Source: Diphasiastrum complanatum
Lineage: Eukaryota; Streptophyta; Lycopodiopsida; Lycopodiales; Lycopodiaceae
Reading direction: 5' to 3'
DNA: 64,000 nt
Assembly: GCA_029204225.1 (NCBI GenBank)
Contig: CM055106.1
Span: 50,537,325-50,601,324, forward strand
Shown here piece after piece: positions 22,753 to 33,890 of the stretch (its first letter is position 1; every line of letters begins with the position of its first letter). Under the pieces are notes generated by a model. The model was not told the origin of the DNA. It saw nothing but the letters and a program-made list of their open reading frames with translations, and did not search any database. The position numbers and the translations under genes are program-made.

Positions 22753-23290
22753 TGTTGAAAGACCAGAGACAGATCAATAGGATAGCAGCGAAAGTGGAGC
22801 AGATGGTTAATGGATCGAAAGTGCAACAGTTACCAGCAATAATGAAGATGAATCAATAGTAGCAATGCGCAATAGAACAATACAGTAGTGAGACAGGAAC
22901 TTGCACTTTGATTGAAGGCAACAAGATGAGTACAAGAGCGTGAATCAGCGCGAGACAGTAGGCGCAAAATTGCTTTCGCTGATAATCGTTAATAGCAAAA
23001 TTTAAACACACACTTTTATACAGCCTACTAAGTGTTTTGTATATTGAATCTAACTAGAATGCTGATGCTATACATTAATGAATGCATGTCAGTGCATTGG
23101 GAGCATAAAATCTAACTATTCAATGTGATGTAGTTGTCAAGCATTGGATGAACGTGATATAACTATTATGCATGGGTGAACGTGATGTAGCCGTTATGCA
23201 TTAGATGGCTATCTTACAGACACTAAATATATGTGCAAGTTTAGGTGGACTGTTAGTAACGTCGTCTGATAGTGCATGGATTGATTTTTC
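22753..23290 (-). mobile_element. Minus-strand Copia 5' LTR with initiator-Met type PBS
   Basis: Read on the minus strand the sequence ends CTTTCAACA at 22753. It is followed at once by TGGAATCAGAGCTC (22752 down to 22739), a one-mismatch version of the TGGTATCAGAGC primer-binding site. Its 5' end lies near 23276-23290, inside the protease segment of another minus-strand Copia. The start is homologous to 21387-21570 in inverse orientation, and parts recur at about 37500-37700. Confidence 0.65.
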
Positions 23291-23590
23291 TATGATGAGC
23301 TTGCACCACTTTCAATCCACCATGGATCTAGATCTCCATCATTAGCAAGCATACATGAAGACATCACAAAAGCATCATCATTTAATTTTTGAACATCCAA
23401 ACCATCTTTATCATGAGTAAGATTACCTTGCTTGTCTCCTTAATCTCTCTTCTTCTTGTAGCACTCACTTGCAAAGTGTCTTTTGATGCCACAATAGAAG
23501 CATTTGAGCTTTGACCTATCTTTATTTTTGCCATTTGAAGAAGCCATCTTGCCCTTTAGACCAATTACTTTTGCTTTTTCCCTTGAATTT
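23291..23590 (-). pseudogene. Ty1/Copia gag zinc knuckle and start of protease
   Basis: The minus strand encodes a nucleocapsid zinc knuckle CFYCGIKRHFASEC (about 23465-23506) within KNKDRSKLK...YKKKRD. Toward lower coordinates comes a linker and the protease active-site segment WWIESGASS, in which the usual Asp of DSGA is Glu. The frame is cut at 23291 by an LTR and at 23590 by the 5' LTR of the plus-strand Copia. The missing N-terminal half continues at 28997-29640. Confidence 0.85.
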
Positions 23591-24442
23591 GTTAAAAATA
23601 TCACTTCCAACTTGATGTACCTTGTAGATCTCAAGTTAATAGATCTTGATAGGATCTCACACGTGTAAAGCTGTTCCCACGTGTGAAAGAATGTACGTAA
23701 GTCACTTTTATAAAGTTAGATTGATTTTGGCTTGATCTACACTAGTGTGAAATTGACCTTTGAGTAGAATCTTGAAAATGGTTAAATTGGTCAAACTTGT
23801 GTAAATAGATTGGACTTCCATGTGAATGAGTTATTACTCACACATGTCAAGATACCATTCACACGTGTGGATAAGCTTCTAGAAGATAAGATAGGAATAT
23901 TTCATTAGATCCTATTTTATAGGGAATATTCCTATAAATGTGGAAGACTAGCTCTTTGTTTTCTAGCCAAAGAGAATAGTCAACTTTGGGAAATGAGCAC
24001 ATATGGCTCCCATTGGTGGATCTGGATGACTAGGCACTCTTCACACGTGTGAAGGTTTGCTGGACAATACATAGCTTGTGGATGTACTTGATCTATAAAG
24101 GGATCAACCAAATCAATAACAAGTTGATGTGACATTGGCAAATTCTAGTCTTGGTTGAGTTTTCCACATTTGTCTTGAGTTTTTATGATTGAAATGCAAT
24201 TGTAAGATAATGTACTTTACTCTCTATAAATAGGCGGTACTGGTACTGTCCTCCACACATGTGAGGCTGCCCATCCATGTTTTTGATCATTTGATCCATT
24301 GTTCTTGCTTAAATCATAGTGTAAAACATCTAGATCAAGATCTAACATCTAGAACTGGATAGATCTTTGGATTAAGCAATCAATAACTCTTAATGATTGA
24401 TAAGTACAATCATATTTGTCCTTTTTTCTTTGAAAATTGACA
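23591..24442 (+). mobile_element. 5' LTR of the nested Copia
   Basis: The LTR is 852 bp, TGTTAAAAATATCAC to GAAAATTGACA, and matches 28143-28996 almost throughout (about 95% by eye). It contains repeated near-palindromes of CACACGTGTG (near 23652, 23680, 23869, 24037) and the variant CACACATGTG. Some of these are mutated differently in the 3' copy, a sign of some age since insertion. Confidence 0.95.
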
Positions 24443-24460
24443 TGGTATCAGAGCCAAGTC
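24443..24460 (+). other. Primer-binding site, initiator tRNA-Met type
   Basis: TGGTATCAGAGCCAAGTC directly follows the LTR end. TGGTATCAGAGC is the standard plant Copia PBS, complementary to the 3' end of initiator methionyl-tRNA. Confidence 0.9.
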
Positions 24461-25042
24461 TAAGAGTGATCTAAATGATTAATAGTACTTGAGAAATCAT
24501 TGACAATGTGTTGTTTTTGAGTTCTAATTGAAAGGGCGATTTCAAGGAGGGAAGTATCATCATTGTTTTTGGTCAAGAACAACTTGTGGGCTGTTGAAGT
24601 ATTGTCCACACGTGTAAAATCGTACAGCTGAAGTACTGTCCACACGTGTGAAACCGTACATCAACCTTCAAATTAAGTTCTATTAGTATTTTTAATCCAA
24701 AAAGGTGCATATTAGTCCAAAATTCATGGTTTTTGGTGCATTGTCTAGATCTAGTTCAATCTAGTTCAATGCTAATGATCAAATAGTGATTTGAGTCATT
24801 GAAGCAATTCATTTTGATGCATTAGATCAACTCTTTAAGGTTGATTTGTTCAGATCTTAAGTGTGTGTGAAATATCAAACAAAATTGAACTAGAATCAAT
24901 TTTTTGGAGGAGTGATTTGCTAAGATATTTGTAGTTGATCTATTATACCATCATCCAAGTTAAACTAGGATTGATTGGGCTGAGATTAGAAGTTTTTTGA
25001 AAGCTAGAAATCTGCCTTAGATCACACTTTATCAAGAGATCT

Positions 25043-25353
25043 TTGTGTAGGAGAGATGCAATGCAAGTAGAGTTTGATGCTTTGATATATAATCAAACTT
25101 GGAATCTTGTACACCTTCCATATGGGAAGAAGCCACTTGCATATAAGTGGATCTATAGATTAAAGTACAATCAAGATGGATATATAAGTAAGTACAAAGC
25201 TAGATTGGTTGCTAAGGGGTTTCTTCAAACTAAAGGCATAGATTATGAAGAAACATTTGCTCTTGTAGCAAAGCTTGTAACCATTAGATTGATCATTTGT
25301 ATGGCTACTTTATTCAAGTGGAATATCTATCAAATGGATGTGACAAATGCTTT
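25043..25353 (+). pseudogene. Copia reverse transcriptase, N-terminal part
   Basis: The frame carries [39 protein letters not shown] and QMDVTNAF, the start of a Copia RT domain. It stops at 25353, inside the target duplication GCTTT, where the inverted-LTR element begins. The gene resumes at 26915. Confidence 0.93.
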
Positions 25354-26914
25354 TGTTGGAGGGTTTGCAAATCCCAAGGCAATCCTAATCCTAGTTAATA
25401 AGTGAGAGGGATTTGGCACCCTGCGTGTGTAAGTCCAACCCAATGATTTATTTGATTAATTAAATAAAAGGCCTAAAGTCCTTTTATTTGATTAATAAAA
25501 GGACTTTAGGCCTTTTTGCGGGACTTTTAATATCGCAGGGCCTAAATGTCAAGTTAGTGAATAAAGTTGGGTTTCCCTCCAATTTTGATGGTCCTCACAC
25601 TTTTTTAAGTTTGAGTAAAAAGAGAGGCAAGCCAATAGGATTCAGAGGCCAGGGTCCTCCTCTCTACTATAAAAAGGGACCAACTCGAGTTGTTCCTCAT
25701 GTTCATTTTCTCATTTCAATAAAGCAGATTGGTTCTCTTTAGAAATAGATTGATGAATGTCCTTGCTCTTCCTCTCTTTTCCTCCATTCCTCATGCTTTC
25801 TTTGGTATTTGCTAATTGTTGGATCTAATGATTATTGGGATTGGTATTTCTTATGCTTTTTGTGAGAGAGAAAGGGAGAGAGAGAAGAGTAAGTTTCTAT
25901 CATTGTTGTTGATCTAGAGTTAATGGAAGTAGGGTTAATGGATGTAGTGTTAATGCTTAGTGTTAATGGATGTTAGTGTTAGATTCTCCATTCATGTTGA
26001 AATCTGAACTATACTGTCGCTCTTATGGGAACAAACCTACGCATGACAACTAACTCCGTCTCTTTGATGCTAGATTGACTAGATCTTGGATTCAGGTTAG
26101 GCAAGGAAAGAAACCCACTACAATTTTGGCGTCGTTGCCGGGGAGCTACTCCAAAATTGTAGTGGGTTTCTTTCCTTGCCTAACCTGAATCCAAGATCTA
26201 GTCAATCTAGCATCAAAGAGACGGAGTTAGTTGTCTCGCGTAGGTTCGTTCTCATGAGAGCGATAGTATAGTTCAGATTTCAACATGAATGGAGGATCTA
26301 ATACTAACATCCATTAACACTAAGCATTAACACTACATCCATTAACCCTACTTCCATTAACCCTAAATCAACAACAATGATAAGAACTTACTCTTCTCTC
26401 TCTCCCTTTCTCTCTCACAAAAAGCATAAGAAATAGCAATCCCAATAATCATCAGATCCAACAATTAGCAAATACCAAAGAAAGCATGAGGAATGGAGGA
26501 AAAGAGAGGAAGAGCAAGGACATTCATCAATCCATTTCTAAAGAGAACCAATCTGCTTTATTGAAATGAGAAAATGAACATGAGGAATAACTTGAGTTGG
26601 TCCCTTTTTATAGTAGAGAGGAGGACCCTGGCCTCTGAATCCTATTGGTCCAGTCTTGCCTCTCTTTTTATTCAAATTTAAAAAAGTGTGGGAACCATCA
26701 AAATTGGAGGGAAACCCAACTTTATTCACTAACTTGACATTTAGGCCCTGCGATATTAAAAGTCCCGCAAAAAGCTCTAAAGTCCTTTTATTAACATTCT
26801 AATTAATCAAATAACTATGCGATCATTGGGTTGGACTTACACATGTAGGTGCCAAATCCCTCTCACTTATTAACTAGGGTTAGGGTTGCCTTGGGATCCA
26901 CGAACCCTCCAACA
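25354..26914. mobile_element. LTR-PBS-inverted LTR palindrome with GCTTT target duplication
   Basis: A 1,561-bp insertion in the Copia RT gene. The left arm (25354-26122, 769 bp) is an LTR starting TGTTGGAGGGTT. After ATT comes TGGCGTCGTTGCCGGGGA, a tRNA-Asp type PBS. Five bases later the sequence folds back into the inverted copy of the same LTR (26159-26914). The arms pair from the outer TG/CA ends to AATTTTGG/CCAAAATT, leaving a 21-nt loop made of PBS sequence. The arms are about 95% identical, with a small indel near 25450/26800. GCTTT is repeated exactly at 25349-25353 and 26915-26919. Each arm has an LTR TATA box (25668-25675; complement 26605-26612). No coding region is present. Confidence 0.93.
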
Positions 26915-28129
26915 GCTTTCTTGAATGGCTACTTGGAGGAGGAAATATACATGTTGCAATCCGAGGGCTTCATCAAGGATGGTGAGGAGGACAAGGTTTG
27001 CCACTTAAGGAAGAGCCTATATGGCTTGAAGCAAGCACCTAGAGCTTGGTACTCTAGGTTGCATGATTTTCTCTACTCTCTTGGCTTTGTGATTAGCTCT
27101 TATGAGCCTTCTTTGTACATCAAATGTAATAATGGAAAGATCATCATTTTAGTACTTTATGTTGATGATATCATATTGACAAGAAATGATGGTGCCTTAA
27201 GGCATAAGAAATGTTAAAGTTTCCTTGTCTAGTGAATTCAAGATGGTAGATCTAGGACTTCTTAAGTTCATACTTGAAATAGAAGTTACTAGAGGTAGTG
27301 ATTTTACTTTTATAAGTCAATCAAAGTATGCTACTTCCATTCTTGAAAGGTTTGGCATGAAAGATTGTAAGGGGATTGACACCCCTATGGAGCAAGTCTG
27401 TAAAGTTACTAATGATTGTGATGAAGCATCCTTTGAGGACATCACACTCTTTACGAAGCTAATAGGATCCTTAATCTATTTGACAATCACTAGACTAGAT
27501 TTGAGCTATAGTGTAAGCAAGTTAAGTCAATATACAAGGTCCCTTGATGCATCATTGGAAAAGTGCCAAGAGAGTGCTTAGATATGTCTCTTCTACTTAG
27601 AATTTTTGGCATTCTCTATCAAGGATCTAACTTGTACTTGAGAGCATTTTCGGATTCGGATTTAGCAGGAGACAAGATGGATAGAAGATCCATAAGTGCA
27701 TTTGTCACTTTTCTTTGTGGAGGAGTGATATCTTGGCTTTCCAAAAAGCAAGATACAATTTCTCTTTCCTCTTGTGAAGCCGAGTACAAGGCATTGACTT
27801 CAACAACCAAAGAACTCCTATGGCTAAGAAGACTTTTGGTGGAGCTTCAAGTGCTAAAAGCTGAGGAGGTCCCTTGCATCTATTGTGACAATCAAGCTTC
27901 TCAACAAATTGCTACCAATCCGATCTTCCATGCTAGAACAAAGCATATTGAGATAGCTCATCACTTTGTGAGGGAGAAGGTGCAATCCAAGGAGGTTCAA
28001 CTTCATTATGTGCCATCATCCGAGTGCATATCTGATATCTTAGCCAAACCTTTGGCTAAAGATTCATTTTTCAAGTTAAGAGATGCTCTTGGAGTTGTAG
28101 ATAGATGTACATTAGACTTGCCAAGTTAG
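26915..28129 (+). pseudogene. Copia reverse transcriptase C-terminal part and RNase H
   Basis: RT resumes with [37 protein letters not shown] and the catalytic VLYVDDIILTRN near 27154-27190. A frame change near 27215 is followed by the connection region (27225-27581) and a second near 27565. RNase H then reads FSDSDLAGDKMDRRS, SWLSKKQDTISLSSCEAEY and the terminal SDILAKPLAKDSFFKLRDAL. The polypurine tract GAAGTGAGGAGGAG (about 28129-28142) abuts the 3' LTR. Confidence 0.93.
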
Positions 28130-28142
28130 AAGTGAGGAGGAG

Positions 28143-28996
28143 TGTTAAAAATATCACTTCCAACTTGATGTACCTTGTAGATCTCAAGTTAATAGATCTT
28201 GATAGGATCTCACACGTGTGGAGTCTATTCCCACATGTGAAAGAATGTACATAAGTCACTTTTATAAAGCTAGATTGATTTTAGCTTGATCTACACTAGT
28301 GTAAAATTGACCTTTGAGTAGAATCTTGAAAATGGTCAAATTGGGCAAACTTTGTGTAAATAGATTGGACTTCCATGTGAATGAGTTATTACTCACACAT
28401 GTCAAGATACCATTCACACATGTGGATAAGCTTCTAGAAGATAAGATAGGAAGACTCCATAAGATCCTATTTTATAGGGAATATTCTTATAAATGTGGAA
28501 GAGTAGCTTTTTGTTTTCTAGCCAAAGAGAATAGTCAACTTTGGGAAATGAGCACATATGGCTCCCATTGGTGGATCTGGATGACTAGGCACTCTTCACA
28601 CGTGTGAAGGCTTGCTGGACAATACAAAGCTTGTGGATGTACTTGATCTATAAAGGGATCAACCAAATCAATAACAAGTTGATGTGACATTGGCAAATTC
28701 TAGTCTTGGTTGAGTTTTCCACATTTGTCTTGAGTTTTTATGATTGAAATGCATTTTTAAGCTAATGTACTTTACTCTTTGTAAACAGGCCGTACTGGTA
28801 CTGTCCTCCACATGTGTGAGGCCACCCATCCATGTTTTTGATCATTTGATCCATTGCTCTTGCTTAAATCATAGTGTAAAGCATCTAAATCAAGATCTAA
28901 CATCTACAACTTGATAGATCTTTGGATTAAGCAATCAATAACTCTTAATGATTGATAAATACAATCATATTTGTCCTTTTTCTCTGAAAATTGTCA
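28143..28996 (+). mobile_element. 3' LTR of the nested Copia
   Basis: The LTR is 854 bp, TGTTAAAAATATCAC to GAAAATTGTCA, the partner of 23591-24442. Several CACACGTGTG motifs kept in the 5' copy are CACATGTG here. It is followed by TAATT and the N-terminal half of the interrupted minus-strand gag gene. Confidence 0.95.
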
Positions 28997-29640
28997 TAAT
29001 TTTCCCTTGATGAACATAGCCTCCTCTGCAACTTGAGATGTTGATGAAGATCCACCTCTTGCTTGAAGCCTATATTCTTCATTGATCAAGATCTCTTGAA
29101 GATCAATCAAACTTGGCAAAGTTCTTTGAATGGCAAGACTTTGTACAATGTTAGCACGAGCATCCAACAAACCATTAAGAATAATTTGAACAAGCTCTCC
29201 TTCCTTAATGCTCTCATCAATACAAGCTAACTCATCATTCAAAGCCTTCACTCCCACAACAAGATTATTTGGACTCTCTTCATTCTTTTGCAAAATTTGA
29301 AAGATTTGCCTTCTTAGAGTCAACACTCTAGAAGTAGACTTGGATTCATAAAGCTTCTTTAATGAATCCCAAGCATCCTTTCATGAAGTACTCTTACCAA
29401 CTTCCTTGAGAAGCTCATTGGTAACATTCATCTTGATCATATGTAGAGCTATTTTGGCCCTCTTGTCATACCTCAATTGTTTTTGTTGTATTGCTGGCCT
29501 CTCCTCCAAATCTACAACAATATCCAAACATCATTTATCTCAAGAAGTGATTCCATCCTCACTTTCCATAGTGAATAGTTGCTTGAGATAAGCCTATCAT
29601 TGCCTTCCAACATGTATCCACTTGATGTAACCATGTTGCA
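28997..29640 (-). pseudogene. Ty1/Copia gag N-terminal part (UBN2 type), interrupted
   Basis: The minus strand reads as a Copia capsid. Recognisable stretches are KRAKIALHMIKMNVTNELL, DAWDSLKKLYESKSTSRVL, TLRRQIFQILQKNEESP, LVQIILNGLLDARANIVQSL and LPSLIDLQEILINEEYRLQ. The last 110 codons (29326-28994) are fully open; two or three stops occur upstream. It ends at the insertion point of the plus-strand Copia and continues with the zinc knuckle at 23465-23506. Confidence 0.88.
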
Positions 29641-30234
29641 ATGACCTAATTATTCTTTTTCAACCTGTTCCAATGCACAAAGCACTCTTTTGAAATACAA
29701 AAAATATTTCTAAAAAGAAATCACAAAGATATGGAACCTCTCAATTATCTTCTAGCACTTATATCTAGCAAATCAACACATAGAATGTAGAAAATTTGAT
29801 CAACCTATGATCTATCCTCAATCTAATGACTCTTGCCACTTATTAAGATTGAAACACACTCTAATGAAGTTCAGTAACCTCACAAATTAGAGATCCAATC
29901 AAAAATAGGGTTTTGACAAAATCACAAAAAATTGAATATTTCAAATTCTACATGCAATTGCCTAAAACTTGATATAGAATCTTGTAGCCTCAAGTGAGAC
30001 CTTTCTAAGACATCCAAAATTGGCTATTTCTAGTAAGTGTGGTGTGAAATCAGAATTCCTCAGTTTGAATGACCTAAAATGAGTTTTCATGTACAAAAGA
30101 TCCAATCTACATATGCAAGAAACTTGATTTTTGGGTAGAAGTCAATCTAGCATGTTCTAGCATTGATATCTTCACCAAATCCTTGATACATGTGCTTGAT
30201 CCTTTCATAACCTGCAACACAAGATTTGATACCA
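29641..30234 (-). other. 5' leader and PBS of the minus-strand Copia
   Basis: Non-coding sequence between LTR and gag on the minus strand. Directly after the LTR end (CTTCACA) comes TGGTATCAAATC (30234 down to about 30223), a PBS with eight matching bases to the initiator-Met consensus and then divergence. Confidence 0.65.
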
Positions 30235-30826
30235 TGTGAAGGATTTTGGATCAATCAAGATCCAAATCCATAACCTGATCTTTGGTTAGAAATAGATCAA
30301 CTCTACCAATCTTGCCAATGTGGAAAAATCATCATCTACTTAATGAAAGATATGACTAAGAACCTGATCAAACATCAAAAATAAGATTTGATGAAGTTGA
30401 TGTCCATACAAAGATATTAAGCTATTGTATCTCACATGTCTGGATTCGAAAATAACATAAAATAAGCATTCTACACACAAGATTGCAAGATATCACCAAT
30501 ATAGTGCACCAATGGATAGATGAACCCAAAAGAACCATGTATAGGCATGAAATGAGATAAGAGAGAGAGAGAATGTCTTCTCTTCCCATGAGTTACATCC
30601 TTTTATAACAGGTCCAAACCTAAATTCAAACTTTGGTTTCCCTCCATAATGTAAAACCCTACTATTATTGTGACTAGATTCAATGTCTCTACTACTTAGA
30701 TTGAACCTACCAAAAACTCATGTAGTACTACACTTTTCCACACTTTCCAAAAGTGTTTATTCAAATGATTTTAGACTAATATAACTTTGAAAAGTCAAAC
30801 TCTAAGTCTAATATGAAAATTAAAGC
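30235..30826 (-). mobile_element. 5' LTR of the minus-strand Copia (5'-truncated)
   Basis: Reverse-complement copy of the TGTGA...CTTCACA LTR family seen at 22299 and 38278. It has the 3' end CTTCACA at 30235, the promoter segment TATAAAAGGATGTAACTC (complement near 30594-30611) and most of U3. The first 70 bp or so of the LTR are missing beyond 30826. Confidence 0.85.
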
Positions 30827-30859
30827 ACCATACATGCTAGTACCAAGCAGCGTAAACAA

Positions 30860-33260
30860 GCATGGCAATAGATGCAAGGAAATTCAAAGCAACGATGGGA
30901 GAACATGATGGGAATAATGATGTCACATTTTGAATATGCAATTGGTAACGTTTCACAAAAACAAGGTGCCAACAAAAATCTTGATAATATTATTATTACC
31001 CCTTCACCATCCCTAATTGCTACAAGAATTGAGTGAAATCAATGACCTTTAATCATGACCAAGAAGCGGTAGCAATTATGCAAAACAACACAACGAAAAG
31101 CAAACTATTATGAACCATGGGATAACCTATCGGCAACCTTCTTATGGTGAACAAAGTTGTAGCAATATTTTACCAACACCAATGATTTTACACAACAACC
31201 AATTTGAACTAATTTTAAGCTTGACGTTATTCAAGAAGATAGCAATTATGTCAACAATAAAATCTACATGTTGAACTTTAGGGGTAATGCAAATATCATT
31301 GATATGGAAGAATGGTTAAATAAGTTGGATAAATACTTCCAATTATTCCCAAGGCCTGACAAAGCTAAAATTTCTTATGCTTCTCTTATTGCGAAGATCC
31401 CGACTTATGTTTGGTGGCAAAGGGTTGAGATAGATCCAAAAGCACAGTCGACAATTTATTATTGGATACAGTTCCTGTAGTTATGCACTAAAGTCTTCCA
31501 TTTCAAAAGAAAATGTTCATCTAACGTTGATATTCAGTTCAACAAATCGGTTCTATCCAAGATTCTAATCATAAATTTTGGCAATTGGCTTAAGGTTAAG
31601 TTGGATGAGAATACACATTTAAGCCGATATATCCATGGATTACAAACTGATGTTGAAGCAACTAGATGTACAACCTTACAATTAGCTATGCAATTAGCTT
31701 TGGTTCATAAACAAGAATATTCTTTGACAACTAGACAATTCCAAAAGGTGACTACCTCAATCAACTCATCTTAGAACACATTTGGAGCTCCAAAGACTCA
31801 ATTTGGTACTTCTCAATATTCTAAGTCAATCATTCCGACAAGTGGTTTAAGAGATAATAGAAATAATAATAATGTTAAATGGGTACCAATATTGTTCAAT
31901 TTCTAGTGTTAAGGCTAAAGCTACTACTAAAAACATGGTGTCTACAATGCTGAAAAATCAAAAGACAAAACCATCCCAAAAGCTGACAGATGTCAAGATG
32001 AGGAAACTTAGTCTATTGGAACTTTGTTATTGATGTCAAGAGAAATGGAATAAAGACCATTGAAAAGTATATAGATTTTAAAAGCAAGATGTCTAGTTAA
32101 TGATTGCAATTGATAATCTCAATGACGACAGTCAACAAGAGGATGAGAAAATCTATTGAATGAGGATGATTTTCAAATGTTACAAGAGCATCAATGAGTA
32201 TTGTTTGATAGTGAGGTGACCGATAATGAGAATGAGGGATGACATAAAGGTGTCGATAGGAAGGATGTGAATATGTCGCTTATGTTCATGTTCTTAAATG
32301 CATTCAATGGTTCTCATTCTTTTGGAACCTTGTGTTAGAGCATAGTGAATCACAAATTTTTTGATAGTTTTTCAATTAATGAATTGCATTCATACCCTAG
32401 TGTTGGTCATTCTGGTATATTGAAAAATAACCAAATTTAAAAAAAAAAATCAAATGGAAAGGGATGAAGTAGGATTTATATACAATGGTTTGAGAATGTA
32501 CATTATGCCAGGTCAACAAAGCATAACATGTGAAAAAACTTGGATTATTACAACCACTATCAATTCCATCACAATGGTGAAAAAGCATTGGTATGGATGT
32601 CATTCCATCTCTTCTGACAACGTTGGGAGGATATAATGAAATTTATTTGGTCATCATTTGCTTAATAGAATATGATATGATGATTGATTGCATCTTGATA
32701 AAGTTGCAAAATGTAACAACTGCAACAATAGCCAACAAGTTGACAGCACATTTTAAAAGCAAATTAAGATCATATGTGAGAAAATATGGAGTATTACATT
32801 AATAAGCTACGATCATTTTGAGAATTTCACTAAGGTGAATATGTTTATCTATGGTCACAAAGTCAATCAATATTGAAGCAAACTCAAAGTGAGAAGTTAT
32901 CTCCTCAATTTTTTGGACTATGTCAAATCATTTGAAATTGGAGAACCAGCACATGAACTGGATCTATCAAACATTAAAAAATGCATAATGTGTTCCATGT
33001 TAGTTTGAAGAAGCAAATCACAAGAATGTTCAAATAGTGGCCCAACTACCACTTCTAAATGAAGAAGGGATCCGCAACAGTTAAGTATCACGATAAAGAG
33101 CTGCGAAATGAAAAATGAATGCAAAACTATCAAATCAAATGGAAAGGGTTTTCATATGAAGAAAATACATATGAAAATCATTCTTTTATGAGGAGGTGGC
33201 TTGGGATACTAGAAACTACCAAGGGACTTACAAAGCACAATGCTTGATGAAGAGTCACAT
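30860..33260 (+). pseudogene. Decayed Ty3/Gypsy chromovirus (gag to chromodomain)
   Basis: An old plus-strand Gypsy copy. Gag is at about 31268-31740 (MEEWLNKLDKYFQLFPRPDK, YVWWQRVEIDP). A remnant zinc knuckle (LCYWCQEKWNKDH) is near 32025. An integrase core segment lies at about 32600-32760 (TTLGGYNEIYLVI, TATIANKLTAHF). The integrase C-terminal VFHVSLKKQI-like stretch is at about 32993-33020, and a chromodomain YQIKWKGFSYEENTYE is at about 33128-33175. RT and RNase H are missing or unrecognisable. Stops are frequent and the sequence is A/T-rich, consistent with long decay. Confidence 0.75.
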
Positions 33261-33890
33261 AGTCTATGGTTCCAAAAAGCTCATTGGTGTATTTTCACAT
33301 TATTATTTAGTTATTTTTTTTAATCCTCCAAAGCCTTGTAAACACATTGTCTTAGGATGAGCTAAAAGACATTGATGTAAACTCTTTGCCTTTGTTCTTG
33401 TGTTATTTTTATAGTGCCCTTTAGGTTGGTTGGTAGAGCTATCAGAATTACTTCATGAACTCTCATCCACCATTGCGATGGCACATATTTCACCAAAGGC
33501 TGTGTACTCACATTGTTTCATGTGATGCCTGATGTTCTTAGGTGATTCAACCATGAACATTGAGACGATATTATTGTCGAGAATACTTGCTAAGGTATAT
33601 TGCCCCTTTTACTTTCTTGACCCTTCACATGATCGAAGGTGAAGCTATTGTTAGACTGAATTTTAGCATGGAGAATCGAAGCTCATACCAAAAGTCTTGT
33701 ATATTCCGAATTTGACATCAAATCTACCATCTTTCAACAGAATTATTGATTTAGGACATAAGTTAGAGTTCGAATTGGATTCATGCAAAATTCTTGATAA
33801 ATTGAAAAAAGTCCTTGCACTTGGAAAAAAGACAAGGATATCTTTATCGACTTACTCATTGTTATTCTGCAACTGATTGTACTTTAAGCA
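33261..33890. other. About 630 bp without a recognisable gene
   Basis: This should hold the 3' LTR of the preceding chromovirus and the start of the next Copia relic, but I cannot place LTR ends. No coding signature is visible. Confidence 0.5.

Larger units (their letters stand above)
23591..28996 (+). mobile_element. Copia element with both LTRs, nested in a minus-strand Copia gag
   Basis: A two-LTR Copia element of 5,406 bp: 5' LTR 23591-24442, PBS from 24443, RT/RNase H remnants, 3' LTR 28143-28996. It is flanked by GAATT and TAATT, a one-mismatch 5-bp target duplication. The two flanks are the two halves of one minus-strand gag gene, which proves insertion. Most of gag, protease and integrase are gone: RT starts only about 600 bp after the PBS. 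It contains its own secondary insertion, the palindrome at 25354-26914, so it was the target of a later event. Confidence 0.93.

Noticed and set aside
25488-26729. Two similar ORFs (25488-25742 plus, 26538-26729 minus) as a duplicated small gene
   Set aside because: They are the same non-coding LTR sequence in the two arms of the palindrome, across the TATA region.
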